Source: Clarireedia homoeocarpa (lineage: Eukaryota; Ascomycota; Leotiomycetes; Helotiales; Rutstroemiaceae). Taken from it: a DNA stretch of 64,000 nt. Under the pieces are notes generated by a model. The model made no database searches. It saw only the letters and a list, made by a program, of their open reading frames with translations, and was not told the origin of the DNA. The stretch lies in contig LNKV01000042.1 in assembly GCA_001465935.1 (NCBI GenBank), positions 355,324 through 419,323 of the forward strand, read 5' to 3'. The position numbers were made by a program, and so were the translations under genes. This document shows, in pieces, positions 32,277 through 44,590 of the stretch; the stretch's first letter is position 1; every line of letters starts with the position of its first letter.

Positions 32277-33392
32277 ATGGTTGGCGTCAAGTCTTTACAT
32301 CGCAAAGGGAAGAAGTAACTTAATCACAGGGCGGGGCGGGGCGATGGGTAGAATAGAAGGGAGTCTTCTTTTTCCTTTTAACTTCTTGCTTTGCGCATTG
32401 GCTGAAAAAGATCAATTATTACGATATGTTTCTCTGTGGATCTTTCTCTACAGCAACGGGAACATGAATATGATGAATGGGCATGAATCAGCTGGTTTTG
32501 GGTGTTGATGTTTGTGGAATTGGAATTTATCATGTCAATTCATCTATGTAAGATTCTCTCTTTGCGAAGCACAATGTAATTTTAACTGTAGAATTGGCGG
32601 CTCATAGGTAGAAATCTAAGAAAATAGCCTCCGAGTTCTGAATTCTCTTATTCCGCTGCAGATTGCCAGGCGTTCTGCGATGTCATCAGGATCTAAGATT
32701 AGGATATTGCCAAATTTCACTTGGCGCTTGTCTGATCTGCCGTTTGAGGTCCGGGACAACAAGTGTTTTGGAAGATCAGCTGGCTTCTTCTCTTTAGCCG
32801 TGGCCCCGGGGGGATCTGCATCGGGGCTGGGATCTGATCGGATGGCAGATTGCCTTCATTCATTACTGGAGATTAACTGGATGGCTCAAGTGTTATGCAT
32901 AACCCTTATAAGGTTACCACCTGCTCAGAGCTCAGCGCTCAGCACAAGATTAGATGTTCAGGTATGGTCACTTTAGCTAATGTGGTGAGACTGGTGGAGT
33001 TTGATCTGTTGTTTGATAAAAATGCTGTGTTCAGACGAGAAAACCGAAGGATTCAAGGGGTAAGAAAGGATTGGTCGGCTCTAAACGAGTAGCGGTTGGT
33101 TCAATGATTACTTGCCTGGACTACAGGGCGTCAAGCGTTGCTGCGCCAATTTCTAAGCTATGATCGACTGGGTTAGGCGGTGAGGGGTTGGTGGAACAGA
33201 CATTCGTAACAGTGCGCTGCTTCCTGGGAAGCGATAGTCTTTGCATTGGAAATATTGCTATTGCAGCATTATCAATATCAACAACGAAAGAAGTGAGGAT
33301 AGTCGTGGCCGTGTGGTAAGGCTGAATTGTCGGATGAAAAAGAATCAGTTAAGCGATTCTCAAGTGACAACAAGAGTAGATATGCTGGAATC
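32277..33392. other. Gene-free gap, promoter and leader of the ankyrin gene
   Basis: A 1.1-kb gap. The first part is the 3' UTR of the Egh16-like gene (with ggggcggggcgg at about 32330). The last 150 bp include the probable 5' leader of the ankyrin gene with a 4-codon upstream ORF at 33382. No other gene is supported. Confidence 0.45.
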
Positions 33393-33525
33393 ATGTAAGT
33401 CTTTCAAACCCTTTGTTGCTTGCGATAACAAGATCAATCCGGTTCCAAACAGTTTCAAGTTTTCCGTCCTGCACAAATCTACAATTCACCACCAAGCTAA
33501 TCCCACCTGTTTTTCTTTTATAGGA
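33382..33525 (+). promoter_or_regulatory. Spliced 4-codon upstream ORF overlapping the ankyrin start
   Basis: In the spliced leader the ATG at 33382 reads ATG CTG GAA TCA and then TGA, with the T at 33394 and GA at 33524-33525. The stop overlaps the main ATG as ATGA, so the minimal uORF (MLES) ends on the start of the ankyrin frame. Without splicing this ATG reads on through the intron and no ankyrin protein could start at the split codon. This depends on the intron model being correct. Confidence 0.5.
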
Positions 33526-34259
33526 TCGAACCCTCACTTCGGCTCCGCCGCGCAATTCATACTCCCGATCATCTCCTTGTCCACCGAATTCTCAAAACAC
33601 ATCCCAACCTCCTCCATAACCCTGACCCTTCTCCTCATGGTCTTTCCAATACTTCTTTGCACCTCGCCTGTTCCCTTGGGCATCTTCAAATCGTCACATT
33701 ACTTCTCAACCTGCACCATGAACGCGATTCGATATCCTTAAATGAGGAGCACCAAACACCTTTGATGCTCGCCGCGAGCGCGGGGCATACTGAAATTGTA
33801 CATCTACTATGTGTTTGTGGCCCGGCAGTATCCGGAATCTTACGGCGAGATATGCGAGGACGAGATGCTATCATGTATGCAAGCCGTGGGGGTCATGATA
33901 CATGTTTACAGATTTTGTTGACATTTGCAAGCCAATTGAAGGACCCGAAAGACGTCCTGGCTCATGCAGATGTGGATGGAAACACGGCATTGCATTTTGC
34001 TAGTAGCAATGGCCACCTGCTGGTCTTACGAACACTTCTGGCGGCGGGTGCCGATTCTGAGCGGAGAAATGTTTGGATGTGGACCCCAGTTGCTTATAGT
34101 GCGACCGTGCAGGCGGAGGTATATTTCAAAGGGCTGGTTTCAGAGATAGACAGGCGCAGAACTGCAAGTGGAAAAGGCAGTGTGAATAGTGGAGCTGGGA
34201 GAGCAAGTTTGGAGAAACGTGGTGGGGGAGTAAGAATTGTTACCAGTGGTGATGATTGA
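33393..34259 (+). CDS. Ankyrin-repeat protein with a start codon split by an intron
   Basis: Model: join(33393..33394, 33524..34259), 245 aa. The 129-bp intron runs from GTAAGT to TATAG and separates AT from G of the start codon, giving MIEPSLRLRRAIH. An in-frame TAA upstream of the acceptor shows the coding frame cannot simply extend left. Five ankyrin-type units follow: NTSLHLACSLGHLQIVTLLL, QTPLMLAASAGHTEIVHLLC, RDAIMYASRGGHDTCLQILL, NTALHFASSNGHLLVLRTLL and WTPVAYSATVQAEVYFKGLV. The C-terminus is Gly/Ser-rich. Fungal homologues I recall also begin M-x-EPSLRxRRAI, which supports the split start. Ankyrin repeats bind protein partners; the pathway is not known to me. Confidence 0.82.
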
Positions 34260-35219
34260 GGATTGCTGATGGGATGGACATTGAGGTGCCAATCAGGTAT
34301 TTAAAAGGAATTACGAGTGATGAGATGCTACGATGATGACTATCATGATATTACATATGGTTCACGGAAGCATCGAGGATTGCATGTCTGCAAGGTGCAT
34401 GGCGTTTGGAGCTCGATTTCATGTCAACTTCGGTAGTGTTAGGATTCTGGGAATCTGGTTGATACGGCCAGTCGCCTGCTTCATTGTATGCTACATTAGA
34501 TATTACACTATCTCAAGTCGCAAAGGGGTTATTTATACCCGAGAAGCTTTTAGATCACCTGAAGTTACTATCTTCAACGCAATCGCGCAAATGTATCACC
34601 CTCTGTTTGTCGCGTTGGAGCGGAAGATGATTAATCTCAGGATGCACCTCAGCTCCTTGAGAGCAATACCAATTACCGGTACTGCTAACAGAAGATTAAA
34701 TCCCACTGAAGATCTCTATTGAATATCCTCCATACCACGTGATCCGAATATAAAAAATCATGGAAACTGTTGATACAGCCGTTCCAGGCCAGTCGATATT
34801 ATCCTGCCTTTATTATCCTGCCTTTATTATCCTGCCTTGTCATGTTGTCGCGGGCATAACTATTATTGTTCCGGGCACGTTTATACGGCGACTGCATATA
34901 CAACCAAATTAAGCCGGCAGCTGTGCTGGTAGAACTGGCCAGTTATGTAGTCAATGCCAGGAGCAGTAGTGAGTTGTTGATCCGACATAAATACTGGGAG
35001 CAGATCGTTCAATAGAAAATAATCAACTGCTTCTACCACTTCCATTCCCCCCCTCCCCCCCTGAATCTGGCGATCAAAGGTGCTCATAACGTGACACATA
35101 TTGACGTCATTGAGGGAACCCTCAGATCGTACCAAGATTGTATAAATCACTTCTGGATAAGTCATTCCACTTTTCTACCTACATATAGCTCATTGTAGAA
35201 ATTCGCGATATCCCTCGAA
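34260..35219. other. Gene-free gap
   Basis: A 960-bp gap between two plus-strand genes. Three copies of a 14-bp unit (tattatcctgcctt) occur at about 34798-34838. A 129-residue frame at 34333-34722 has no domain and is rejected. Confidence 0.5.
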
Positions 35220-36500
35220 ATGCCAGCAACGGAAACGAATATCTCGTGAGTGCGAAAGCGCCTCCCATCATTCCACACGCCGCTCCAACACTGACCATGC
35301 ATCTAGCCTTTACACGGCCGGAACACCCAATGGCCAGAAAATATCCATCACACTGGAGGAGCTGGGCTTGAAATATGAAACAAGTCATGTTGACATCTCC
35401 AAGGGTGTGCAGAAAGAGGATTGGTACCTCAAAATCAACCGTGAGAATGTCCGGATCTTTGGACTAAGTCATCATCACATTGACCGAATTTTATAGCAAA
35501 TGGAAGAATTCCAGCCATCATTGACCACACAGCTGGTCCTGACGGCAAGGCAAGAGAGAAGAGGATCTTCGATGGTGGCGCTATTATGCTGTACTTGACG
35601 CAGAAGTATGACAAGGAGTACAAAATCAGCTACCCTTTCGATACGGATAGGTCGGTGACTTTTCTACTTCTTTGTCGTGAGTGTGAAATGTTTACAACTT
35701 GTGATGTTAACGATGGGGGAAAAGATATTGGGAAGTAGTAGAATGGCTGGTGTGGATGCAGAGTGGAATTGGTCCTATGCAGGTAGGTGGGCAGATCATC
35801 TCGCCGTCGATGTCGTCTACGCATCCAACGTACTGTACTGTACGTTCACAATGAATGAATGAATGAACTGACAACAGCCAAGGGCCAAGCAAATCATTTC
35901 TTCCGATACGCACCAGAGAAGATTGATTATGCAGTGCAACGCTACCAAACCGAGGTATGTCCAGCTCTGGAGTAAGATGAGAAGGATGATGCTTCGGTCT
36001 GACTTCGCCCGGTAGACCAAACGACTGTACAGCATACTAGAAGAGAGACTGGCATCGCAGAAACAACAAAACTTCACGGCAGCGAACACCCCAGCCTCGA
36101 CTGCTGGACCCGAGAAATCCGTAAATCAGACACCTGGACCTTGGATTGTTGGCAATAAATGCACCATTGCTGATTTGGCGTGCTTCTCTTGGGTCAACGT
36201 AAGTCATCGCTCGCTAACCCGTGCTGACGAAGCCATGTCATGTCACAAACGTTGAAGGCTGACCTTTACTTTTTGCAGTGGGCGGAATGGGCTGGTGTGG
36301 ATATCTCTGAATTTACAGAACTCAAAGATTGGCTAGAAAGGATTAACAATCGTCCGGCAGTAGCAAAAGGATTGAACGTCCCAGAACCTTTCAAGATGAA
36401 GGAGATGATGAAGAGCAAGGAAGGCGAGGAAGAGTATTCAAAGCATCATTCTAATTGGGTCATGAAGGGACAGGAGAGCGACCAAGCGAAGCATGGTTAG
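35220..36500 (+). CDS. Ure2-like glutathione S-transferase
   Basis: Model: join(35220..35245, 35307..35440, 35497..35650, 35725..35782, 35883..35954, 36016..36198, 36279..36500), 282 aa in seven exons; every junction keeps phase. The N-terminal thioredoxin-like domain has ISLYTAGTPNGQKISITLEE, then YETSHVDISKGVQK, WYLKINPNGRIPAIIDH and FDGGAIMLYLTQKYD. The C-terminal helical domain has WLVWMQSGIGPMQGQANHFF, YAPEKIDYAVQRY, VGNKCTIADLACFSWVNWAE and WLERINNRPAV. The order and wording are those of fungal Ure2p-like (nu-class) GSTs, which use glutathione in detoxification or disulfide reductase reactions. An insertion around QNFTAANTPASTAGPEKSVN lengthens the C-terminal domain. Exon 1 is only 26 nt. 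Confidence 0.92.
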
Positions 36501-36690
36501 AGATGAATGAATGAATGAGTGGTGCAGATGCCTTGGGAGGTGCGGATGCCTTGAGAGGTGCAGATGCCTTGAGATTACACGACATGTATGAATAGCAGGC
36601 ATGAATTTCAACACCGATTCAAGACATTCGCATATCAAGCCTTACACACACATACACTGCCTCTCTCTTCATAAATAACCTCATATCAAA

Positions 36691-37585
36691 TCATAAACCC
36701 CAAACCCCCAAACTCGCCACCAGCGCCAGTCCCGCATAAACCTTCAACCTCAACCCCAACCCCAACCCCAACCCCATCTCCTTCCCACCTGCACGCTTTC
36801 CTCGAAGACTATTCGCCGCCGACTTCGCCGACGTTGTCGCTGCAGCCCCCGCACTTCCCGTCGCTGAAGCGCTCCCACTTCCACTTCCGCTCGTTTTAGC
36901 GTTGCCGCTTCCTGTCTGTGAGGCTGTATTGCTACTTCCTGTTCCTGAGGTGGGCGCGCTGGCGAATTTCGCACACGGGTCGCTGTACGAGGCACCGTCC
37001 GTAGCGGTTGCGCCGAACTGGGTGATGGATTTGGAGAGGGCTGGGCGGATGTGAGTTTGTTTGTTTTCTTTATATTTTATTCTGCTCTATTCTTATTTTG
37101 ATAGAAGAGGGGAGAGACAGGAGGGTAGTAAACCAAAAGAGCGGGAGAAAAAAGTAGAAAAATTAAGATAAAATCGGAAGAGGGAGAAAATAAAAAGTAG
37201 ATATACCGGAGAGATCCAAGCACTTGGGTGCGTTGCTGGAGTAGCATGATACGAGACTATTGCCAAAGGAGGAGATGGATCCACAGCATTGCGCGTCGAA
37301 GGCTGCGGCGGTCTGGGTTGCGCAGGTGGGGAGATTGCTGCCGGTTACGGGACACTTGGAGTTTAGAGAGACGAAGGCGGACTTTGGGGTTGGATTTATC
37401 AGGGAGGGTTAGTTGGATGATCGAGGAAGGAAGGAAGGAGTGCGGGTGGATTGGTAGGTATGTAGGTAGATAGAAGGATGGATGGAGGGAAAGAAAAGGG
37501 GAGGGGAACTGACGATGGGACAGCCGAGGATGGTTGCTGCTCCTATGTCGCTTGGGAGGTAGTCGCTCGCTGCAAGTAATGCCAT
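36691..37585 (-). CDS. Small cysteine-containing protein with a GPI-type tail
   Basis: Model: complement(join(36691..37040, 37207..37381, 37514..37585)), 198 aa. The middle shows six or more cysteines (PVTGSNLPTCATQTAAAFDA then QCCGSISSFGNSLVSCYSSN and APKCLDLS), then a Ser/Gly/Thr/Ala-rich stalk and a hydrophobic C-terminus (LKVYAGLALVASLGVWGL) preceded by KRAGGK. That layout is typical of GPI-anchored cell-wall or plasma-membrane proteins. The N-terminus (MALLAASDYLPSDIG) does not look like a signal peptide, and no convincing upstream exon was found, so the 5' end may be wrong. Introns are 132 and 166 bp. Function unknown. Confidence 0.62.
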
Positions 37586-38121
37586 TTCTTCTGTTTTGCG
37601 AGAGAGAGGAAGAGAAATAAATAGGGATTTTGAAGATCTTGGTTAGCTGAGTATGAGACGGGGAAGGTTTAGAAGTGCATAGTCTTGCTCTTTTTATGTG
37701 TGTTCGATCGCTTGCTGGCACATCACATTCCATACCGATGATGCGCCATAACTTGGAATGCAATGCAAGGACGGTACTATATCCCACGCACGCTTCTGGA
37801 GCGAGCAATAAGAGTAATTTGTTGGAAGATTTTGTTGGAAGATCCTGTTCTACCATATCCTTCTACCATATCCTTCTTCGTTATTCCGCCAGCCGGCGAA
37901 CTGTAGCTCGGCATATCATATGTAATGCTTATTGCACCACACCCATAATCCCGCCCCGCCCCATTCCGATTCCCAATCCCCAATCTCCAATCCCAAAATG
38001 AATTCCGACCACCTTTTTTTTGTCTATTACCCACTCCAAAACCCCTAACATTTATTTATATGCACCATCCCCAAACCAGATTCCGAAAAATAAACAGAAA
38101 CGCTAGAAATAATACATCGAT
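37586..38121. other. Gene-free gap with promoter-like sequence
   Basis: A 536-bp gap. A TATA-like sequence for the minus-strand gene on the left is acataaaaag at about 37690-37699 (read on the minus strand). The rest is the 3' side of the Zn2Cys6 gene. No gene is seen. Confidence 0.45.
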
Positions 38122-40588
38122 TTACAGTTCATTTAGAAATCCACCAGATTGGGCAAAGCGGGTCTGATATTCACGTAGATCTGCCCAGTTCCGTAATTCT
38201 TCTTCTTCATCAACAGCTCCATCTGCCGACTCACTTCGACATGCGGTTGGACTGATACGTTCGAGTTTCATCAAGACATCAAGGAACCGCCCAAGATATT
38301 CTTCAGCTCTGAGTGCCAAGGGGCCCTTGCGGTTTTGAGGGGTGTCAATCAAGGTTGACGCGATTTGGCGGATTTTGTTAACCTGGATGCGATGCGATGT
38401 TAGTAATTGAGCAGGCAGCCAACATGACAAGAACGAAAGGAAAAAACTTACGAAGCTGCCTCCATTGGGCTCCATGTTCACTTGACTGATGCTACTGAGA
38501 GCCTTCAATAGATCCTTGACAATGCTTTCGCGTTCGTTCACGACATGTGTTTCAATCGTGTCAGAGCCGTTCACTACTGACTGGGGGAGCATGCAATCCA
38601 AACCATGCGCCATAACACCAGGTGAGCCCAATTTGACATCATCACCCATCTTGGCTTTGAGTTGTTGGTATGCATCCTGAAGACTCCAGTACTTCTCGAC
38701 AATATATGATCTTGTACCAAGTTGACTTGCATAGATGTTCGCCTTTTGAATCTCATACTGCAACTTTCGTCGTTCGTCTGGGCTGGTCTGATTCCATGGC
38801 TGTAGATCGGATCCGTTCGATCTCGTACCTGGAAAATCAGGCATGGGTGGAAAATAATCACGCTGTGGTTGTGAGAACTCACTAGCTTCCGAACCTGGTT
38901 GAAGCATCAACTCATTCGGCGCTCTATCCAAAATGCGTTTCACGGCACTCAGACAACTCGAAAGAACCTTCTTCTGCCTCTCGTAATCAAAGACCTCGTC
39001 GATGCCATATGCCATTTCCATGGTTGCAAGGGGAGTGCAAGTCATGTAAATCTGGATGCCCAGGTTGAAGCCAGTAAGCTTCGAGACAAGACCATCCGGT
39101 TGGGGGTCGATGTGATCAACGTATATGTATTCGTCATCTACTTCGAGCGGTAAGGGGGGGTAAGGTTCATTGCGAGTCGGGGGTGGAATGAGAAGTTCAC
39201 CGAAAGTGGCACCCAGTTGTTGCATTGATCTAATTTGTATCTGTTAGTGTATATCAACCGTAGAGATGCTGTGAACTTACCGAATACCAACGAACATAAC
39301 CCAAAAGAGTCTTCGTCCAATTTCTTGTCTAATGAAGTCAACAGACTCAGTTTGACCAGCCATTTGCTGACCCTCTGCGCCAAACGCGCCTGCGATGGCT
39401 CCCACAGCCATTGCGCTATGATCTTTAGCTTTGTGCGCACCCAAAACCCTGACGATATTCAACGTCTCTCCAAAGTAAAGTCGGCATTGTCTCCAATTGA
39501 AAGTGTATGCTCCTACTAGACCCAAGAAATAGCTCGTCGCGGCATCGTAGACTGTGAGATCCTTGTCGAGGTAACCCGGGCCGCGAGCTTCTACAGCGAC
39601 CTTGTGGCACCTTTCTACCAAGCTGAGTGAATTGGGGAACATGGATTCACGATGTTGAGCCTTGAGATGGAGCCGGGGTTTTCTAGGGAAGGATGCGACA
39701 AGTATTCCGACCATTGATGCTAACAGCGCGAGGAAGGATGGATTTTGTACATCTTCTCGATGTTTGAAGGCGGCGCGGAAAGAAGGTTCGTGGGGGAAAG
39801 GGCAGAGAGGATGTATATAGGTAAAGAAATCATCAATCAGGAGTTCGAGGGTTGAGAGAGGGCATATCGACTCGGCAGAGAGGACCGCGTGTGATGAGAA
39901 GGATGCCAAGGTAGCAGCAGCATTATTTGGTGATGTAGGGGAAGAGTAAAGTCCACCTGGCGACTCGAGTCGTCGCTTCTTGATAGCTTCAGCGTGTCTG
40001 TTTGGAGGACCTCTCCTTCGACTCGGTCTGTCAAATGTACATGGAATCTCTAAGGCGGCGCATGCGCGACAAGGGGGACCAGATTCATCGCACTGTAGAG
40101 TAATATATCGTCAGTACCTCTACCCCGCAATTGCCCAATATAGAATGTTTGGAGAATTTGCGACGCCATTCATAAGGATTTCATACCTTGACTTTTCGAA
40201 TACTACATGAATCGCATGCCTTTCGTAATCTGTTTCCCTTTGGTGTCTCTCCATTACCCGTAGTCATTGACGAAGGGGTCCCCGCTGGCATGGACAAATC
40301 ATCGTGTCCGTTTGTTACGCTGCTGTATGGGGAAGCGATTTGCGGGGATGATTGTTGTACTGAAGGTTGGATAGACTGTGGATCGAATTGATATGATTGT
40401 GCGACAGGTAGACCATGGTGCTGTTGATGTTGATGCTGATGTTGATGCTGATGCTGATGTTGATGTTGATGTTGATGTTGATGTTGCGCATGCGAATGGG
40501 AAATCAATGGATCTGCCGACGTAATTGCTGGACCGTGCAAAGAGTAGGTATTATTTGCATGTCCATTTGTGACCGGATATGCGGACAT
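38122..40588 (-). CDS. Zn2Cys6 transcription factor with a His/Gln repeat
   Basis: Model: complement(join(38122..38382, 38452..39229, 39281..40092, 40187..40588)), 750 aa. The binuclear zinc cluster spans exons 1-2 (residues 125-152): CDSCSIRKVK|CDESGPPCRACAALEIPC, followed by a basic region (RPSRRRGPPNRHAEAIKKRR). A fungal_trans (middle homology) region is in exon 2 (FFTYIHPLCPFPHEPSFRAA, YFLGLVGAYTFNWRQCRLYF, GRRLFWVMFVGI). The N-terminus has a run of alternating His and Gln (about 33-58) encoded by a microsatellite. Such proteins bind CGG-type motifs and act in the nucleus. The target pathway cannot be read from the sequence. Confidence 0.92.
40415..40492 (-). repeat. His-Gln coding microsatellite
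   Basis: A 6-bp repeat (tgttga/tgctga) of about 13 units encodes alternating HQ residues in the Zn2Cys6 protein. The interruptions tgctgc and tgttgt code for Q and H as well. Confidence 0.92.
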
Positions 40589-41030
40589 GATTTACTCCCT
40601 TGGGCGGCTCAATGGTCGCCAAACTGAGAAAAAGAAACGGCGGAGGATATTTATCGGCCCAAGGTCGGAAGAATTGGGGGCAGAAGGTAGGAGCGGAGGT
40701 TAGGGAGTGGGAGTGGGTGGGAGTGGGAGTGGGTGGGAGTGGCAGTAGGAATGGAAGGATGGGTAGGTAGAGCAGGAGTATTTTGGAGGGGTGAGGTTCC
40801 GTGGGAGAGTTATGGCGAGAAATGCCGTCGGCTTTGGTCGGCTCGAGGTTTAAACGCGACGGCAGGTTGACGGAGAAATGACCAAGAGCGTGGATCAGAG
40901 GAATGAATAAATGGAGATGAGGAGATATTAATATATCTGGATCCGCTCTGAAAGGCACGAAGACCGGTCAAATCGAAGAAAGACAGGAACAAAGGGAATT
41001 GGAGAATTGGAGATTGGGGAATTGGAGGAT

Positions 41031-41096
41031 CGAGGGACGAGGGTGAGGGCGAGGGCGAGGGCGAGGGCGAGGGCGAGGATGAGGATGAGGATGAGG
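41031..41096. repeat. Hexamer array gagggc then gaggat
   Basis: Five to six gagggc units followed by four gaggat units, directly adjacent. On the minus strand it reads as alternating Pro/Ser. Confidence 0.92.
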
Positions 41097-42155
41097 ACAT
41101 GTACATGTGTGGATTTGATAGAAAGCTGGAGGCTACCCAAGTGTCCAGGTGTGTTGTGGGTAAGGTGTGGGTGGAGGGAGGAGGTTTGTGGTCGATGGGA
41201 AGTCGATGGGAGGAGTCGATGGGGAGAAGTGTCACCAACCTGTCTCTTTTTTCTCGTATATTTCCGTATATTCTCGTTTTCTCGTTTTCTCGTCTTTTCC
41301 CCTTCTTGTTTTGTCTCTCTTTCTTTTTCAATTCCTCTGACTGGTCCTCTACTCGAGTAGTCGTACAGATTCAAGTGCTTTCTGCGGGAGACGAAGTGGG
41401 AGGCAAAATATCAAATACTGCAAATGGGAGAATCTGATGTTGGAAATGACCAGGGCCAAACTGTGGTCAATTTACCTGAATTTGCTTGGGTTTGCTTGGA
41501 TTTGCTCGAATTTGCTTGAATTTGCTTGAATTTGCTTCAATTTCGTTTTCTTCACTCGATTTGGCCCATTTGCTATTTGATACCTTGCCTTGCCTTGCCT
41601 TGCCTTGCCCAGATAGTCGATGTAGCAGCTGCACTGTGACTACACCCGCACCACCCAACTCCGCACAGCGCCAGATACCAACGTTGGAAGGAAGAAAGTA
41701 AAAAAAATGGCACTCCAAAGGCCGCAACCCTTGACGCAGTCCGGGATCGGTATTGAACAAAAAGCGGGCTTGGGTAGTGTTTGGGTGGTGTGTGGGTGGT
41801 GTGGAAAGGTGCAAAGGGTGGGAAAAGAGGTGGAATTTCACTAGATAGGCGTAGTGACTATGTGGAATCCATGCGACGATCAAATTAATCTGCTGTGCTC
41901 AGAAAAGACCCAAGACCCAAGACCCAAGACCTAGACTAGGACCAGGACCCAAACCCGAGACCCCAAGTCGAGGATTGCTGGAAGGGATTGAACGGCTTTT
42001 GAAGGCTTGAAGAGGCCCCTGGTGCGGTGCAATGTGATTCGACCTGGCTGGCCCAGGACTGCACATGTGCGGCGGGTGAGTGGAAGTGCTGGATGCAGCT
42101 CACAGACTGGTTGGACGGCAGTAACCCAATCCATGCTTGGATATGAACACACTGA

Positions 42156-42211
42156 TACAGCTCCTGTACAGCTCCTGTACAGCTCCCGTACAGCTCCTGT
42201 GCAAGTCCTGC
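42156..42211. repeat. 11-bp tandem repeat (tacagctcctg), about 5 copies
   Basis: About five near-identical copies, one with a cccgta change and the last truncated. Gene-free context. Confidence 0.9.
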
Positions 42212-42774
42212 ACATGTTCTGTTTAAAGTATCACTCCCGAAGGATTCTGATGCACGGTAACCCTAGGAGCGGTACTTGGTGCGATCTGCAATGCTATAAT
42301 ATCTATCCATCTACGAAAGTACAAAGTGCACAAGAGGGAGCTCATCGAGCCGTTGCACCTGACGTCGTATATTTTACTTTCTCCCGACGCGCGCAGGTGA
42401 AATCTGATGCAGCTCGATGGAGGAGACTGCGAGTGGGAAAAGTCTGTAAATTGGAGAGTCCTTTGTATGCACCGATAATAGATTGCCGCCGGTCATTCCG
42501 ACTGTTGCAGCATTTACTGTGGACGAGGTCGAGGGGGGAATGCTATCGATGCTACACCCTCAGCAGAACTCCTAAAGGCCACCGGTCATTGACTTGTCCC
42601 CTATAAAAGCCAAGAATCGTTTGCTTCTCACCCGTCAGGAACCTGGCTTATGCGCAACCAGTGCCGGTTTTCAAGGATTTATAGCGGAGAGGCCGGCTTC
42701 TAATCTTCTAGAAGACGGGAAGAATCATTCTATTGCCTTGTAGTCTCAAAACACTTTTGTCTGAGGTCCTGTGG

Positions 42775-42883
42775 TGCAAGGTGCGAGGTGCAAGGTGCAA
42801 GGTCTGAGGTCTAAGGTCTAAGGTCTGAGGTCTAAGGTCTAAGGTGCAAGGTCTGAGGTCTAAGGTCTGAGGTCTAAGGTCGG
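42775..42883. repeat. 7-bp repeat (aggtcta/aggtctg), about 15 units
   Basis: Alternating ggtctga, ggtctaa and ggtgcaa heptamers over about 110 bp. No gene is seen. Confidence 0.92.
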
Positions 42884-44424
42884 TCTACTGCACTCGATCG
42901 GTGCATTGATGCTGCCTAAAGTCAACTAACTACTGCGGCAGACAGTGCTAGTTAACGTTAATTGCAGCATCTGGGAAGAAGGGCGAGCGGATGTAACACG
43001 ACGTTGTCGCCCGCAGCGCTTGCTATTGGCCACTTGTGCGGTGAAAAAGAGCACCTGGCATGGCCATTCCAGATGCATGGAAGGGAAGCATCCTCTTAAC
43101 AGTAAGATGCGAAGCATCCTCTTAACAGTAAGATGCTAAGACCCTCAGACCTCGAGACATGTGAGGCGGAGAGCCTGGGGTATCGTTTAGAGAAGCACGG
43201 GATTCGTATTACCCTCCCCCACAGATTTCCTCAATACGAGAGCCGGATGTTCTCGCAATGGTCCGCCTCTCCAAAGACGACAACTACGGCGTTGAGTATG
43301 AGCATGAGCTGGCTTCACATGCATTTTGCATGTTATATTATGCCATTCCCAGGGCATTTAATGGCCACCAAGCAATTCGTAATGTGGGCTGAGGGACGAG
43401 GGACGACGAATCTTCGACGACAATCTCCGACGACGAATCTTCAACGCCGATATTCATGTCGCACACCAAAACTTTTTAGTTGTATACATATCAAGTTGCA
43501 ATATAGTACTAGTACTAGTGCTGGGTACACCGTAGGAACGCCGTAGGTAGTAGGTAGTACGAGCACCGCGCACCAAAGCACCAGCATCTGCCACTTTCCT
43601 TCCTTCATTTCCTTGATCCTCAACTTGATCCTCAAGCCATAAACCCTAACCACAGCCATAACCATGCCCGCACGTGGGTAAGACCTGACTTACAACATCT
43701 TAAACATTTTTTACACGATCAAGACAACATCCAGCCACTTGCGGCATGGCCCAAACCACCAGTGCCACCCACCGCACGAGTCATGGACGAATGCTAAAAA
43801 GTCATGTCATCGAAATAAGCATGATTGGGAAGGATTATCGTCAGTTTTGTCACCTTAGCCTTGCCCGGATCGGGCGAGTCCCCCCATGTTAAACGTGCTC
43901 ACAATGCCACATGCTATCCAGGCCATCCAGGCCATCCACGCTATCCACGCTATCCAGACCCGCCCTGTTCTCATCGACAATTTGAAAATGGCAACACACA
44001 ACACTGCCATCACAATAAGGTTCAACGCTTTACTCCAATGCACCCTGTTGCACCCTGTTGCAACCTCTATCTCATCTATTATCCTTTCTGCTTGACGCTT
44101 GATGTGATCATGACTATTCGTCCCGACGCACCGACAAACGTGGCTATGAAGGGGCACGTATCGAAGGCTCCTATCTTTTCCACTTATCAAAAGCTGCCCT
44201 TCACACCGAGAACTTTGCAAGCAGCGTCATTTACGTACGTACGCCCCCAAAGTAGGGTCCATCAATCAACCAGGGCAGATGCGGCGGGCGGCGGGATACC
44301 AGGACACCAAGAGATGAATCCGGTAATCCGATCCGTCTGCCCTGCAGTCCTGCATAACCTAAGCATCGTCGTACATGCAGTTGTCCCTAGGGAAAAGGAA
44401 AAGTTTCTTCAAAAATCACATCAT

Positions 44425-44590
44425 GTTCCAGTCGTTGCTAGTCGTTGCCAGTCGTTGCCCATAGTTGCCAGTCGTTTGCTTGAAATGAACAATGCGCCGT
44501 GTCCGAGAGAAGTGCAACGACTGGCAACGATGGGCAACGACTGGCAACGATGGGCAACGACTGGCAACGATGGGCAACGACTGGCAGCAA
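44425..44590. repeat. Inverted and tandem 20-bp repeats
   Basis: The right side (about 44510-44588) has nearly four tandem copies of a 20-bp unit (ctggcaacgatgggcaacga). The left side (about 44430-44475) has the reverse complement in shorter form (tcgttgccagtcgttgccca). About 35 nt separate the arms, so the block could form a cruciform or a long hairpin if transcribed. Confidence 0.9.
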
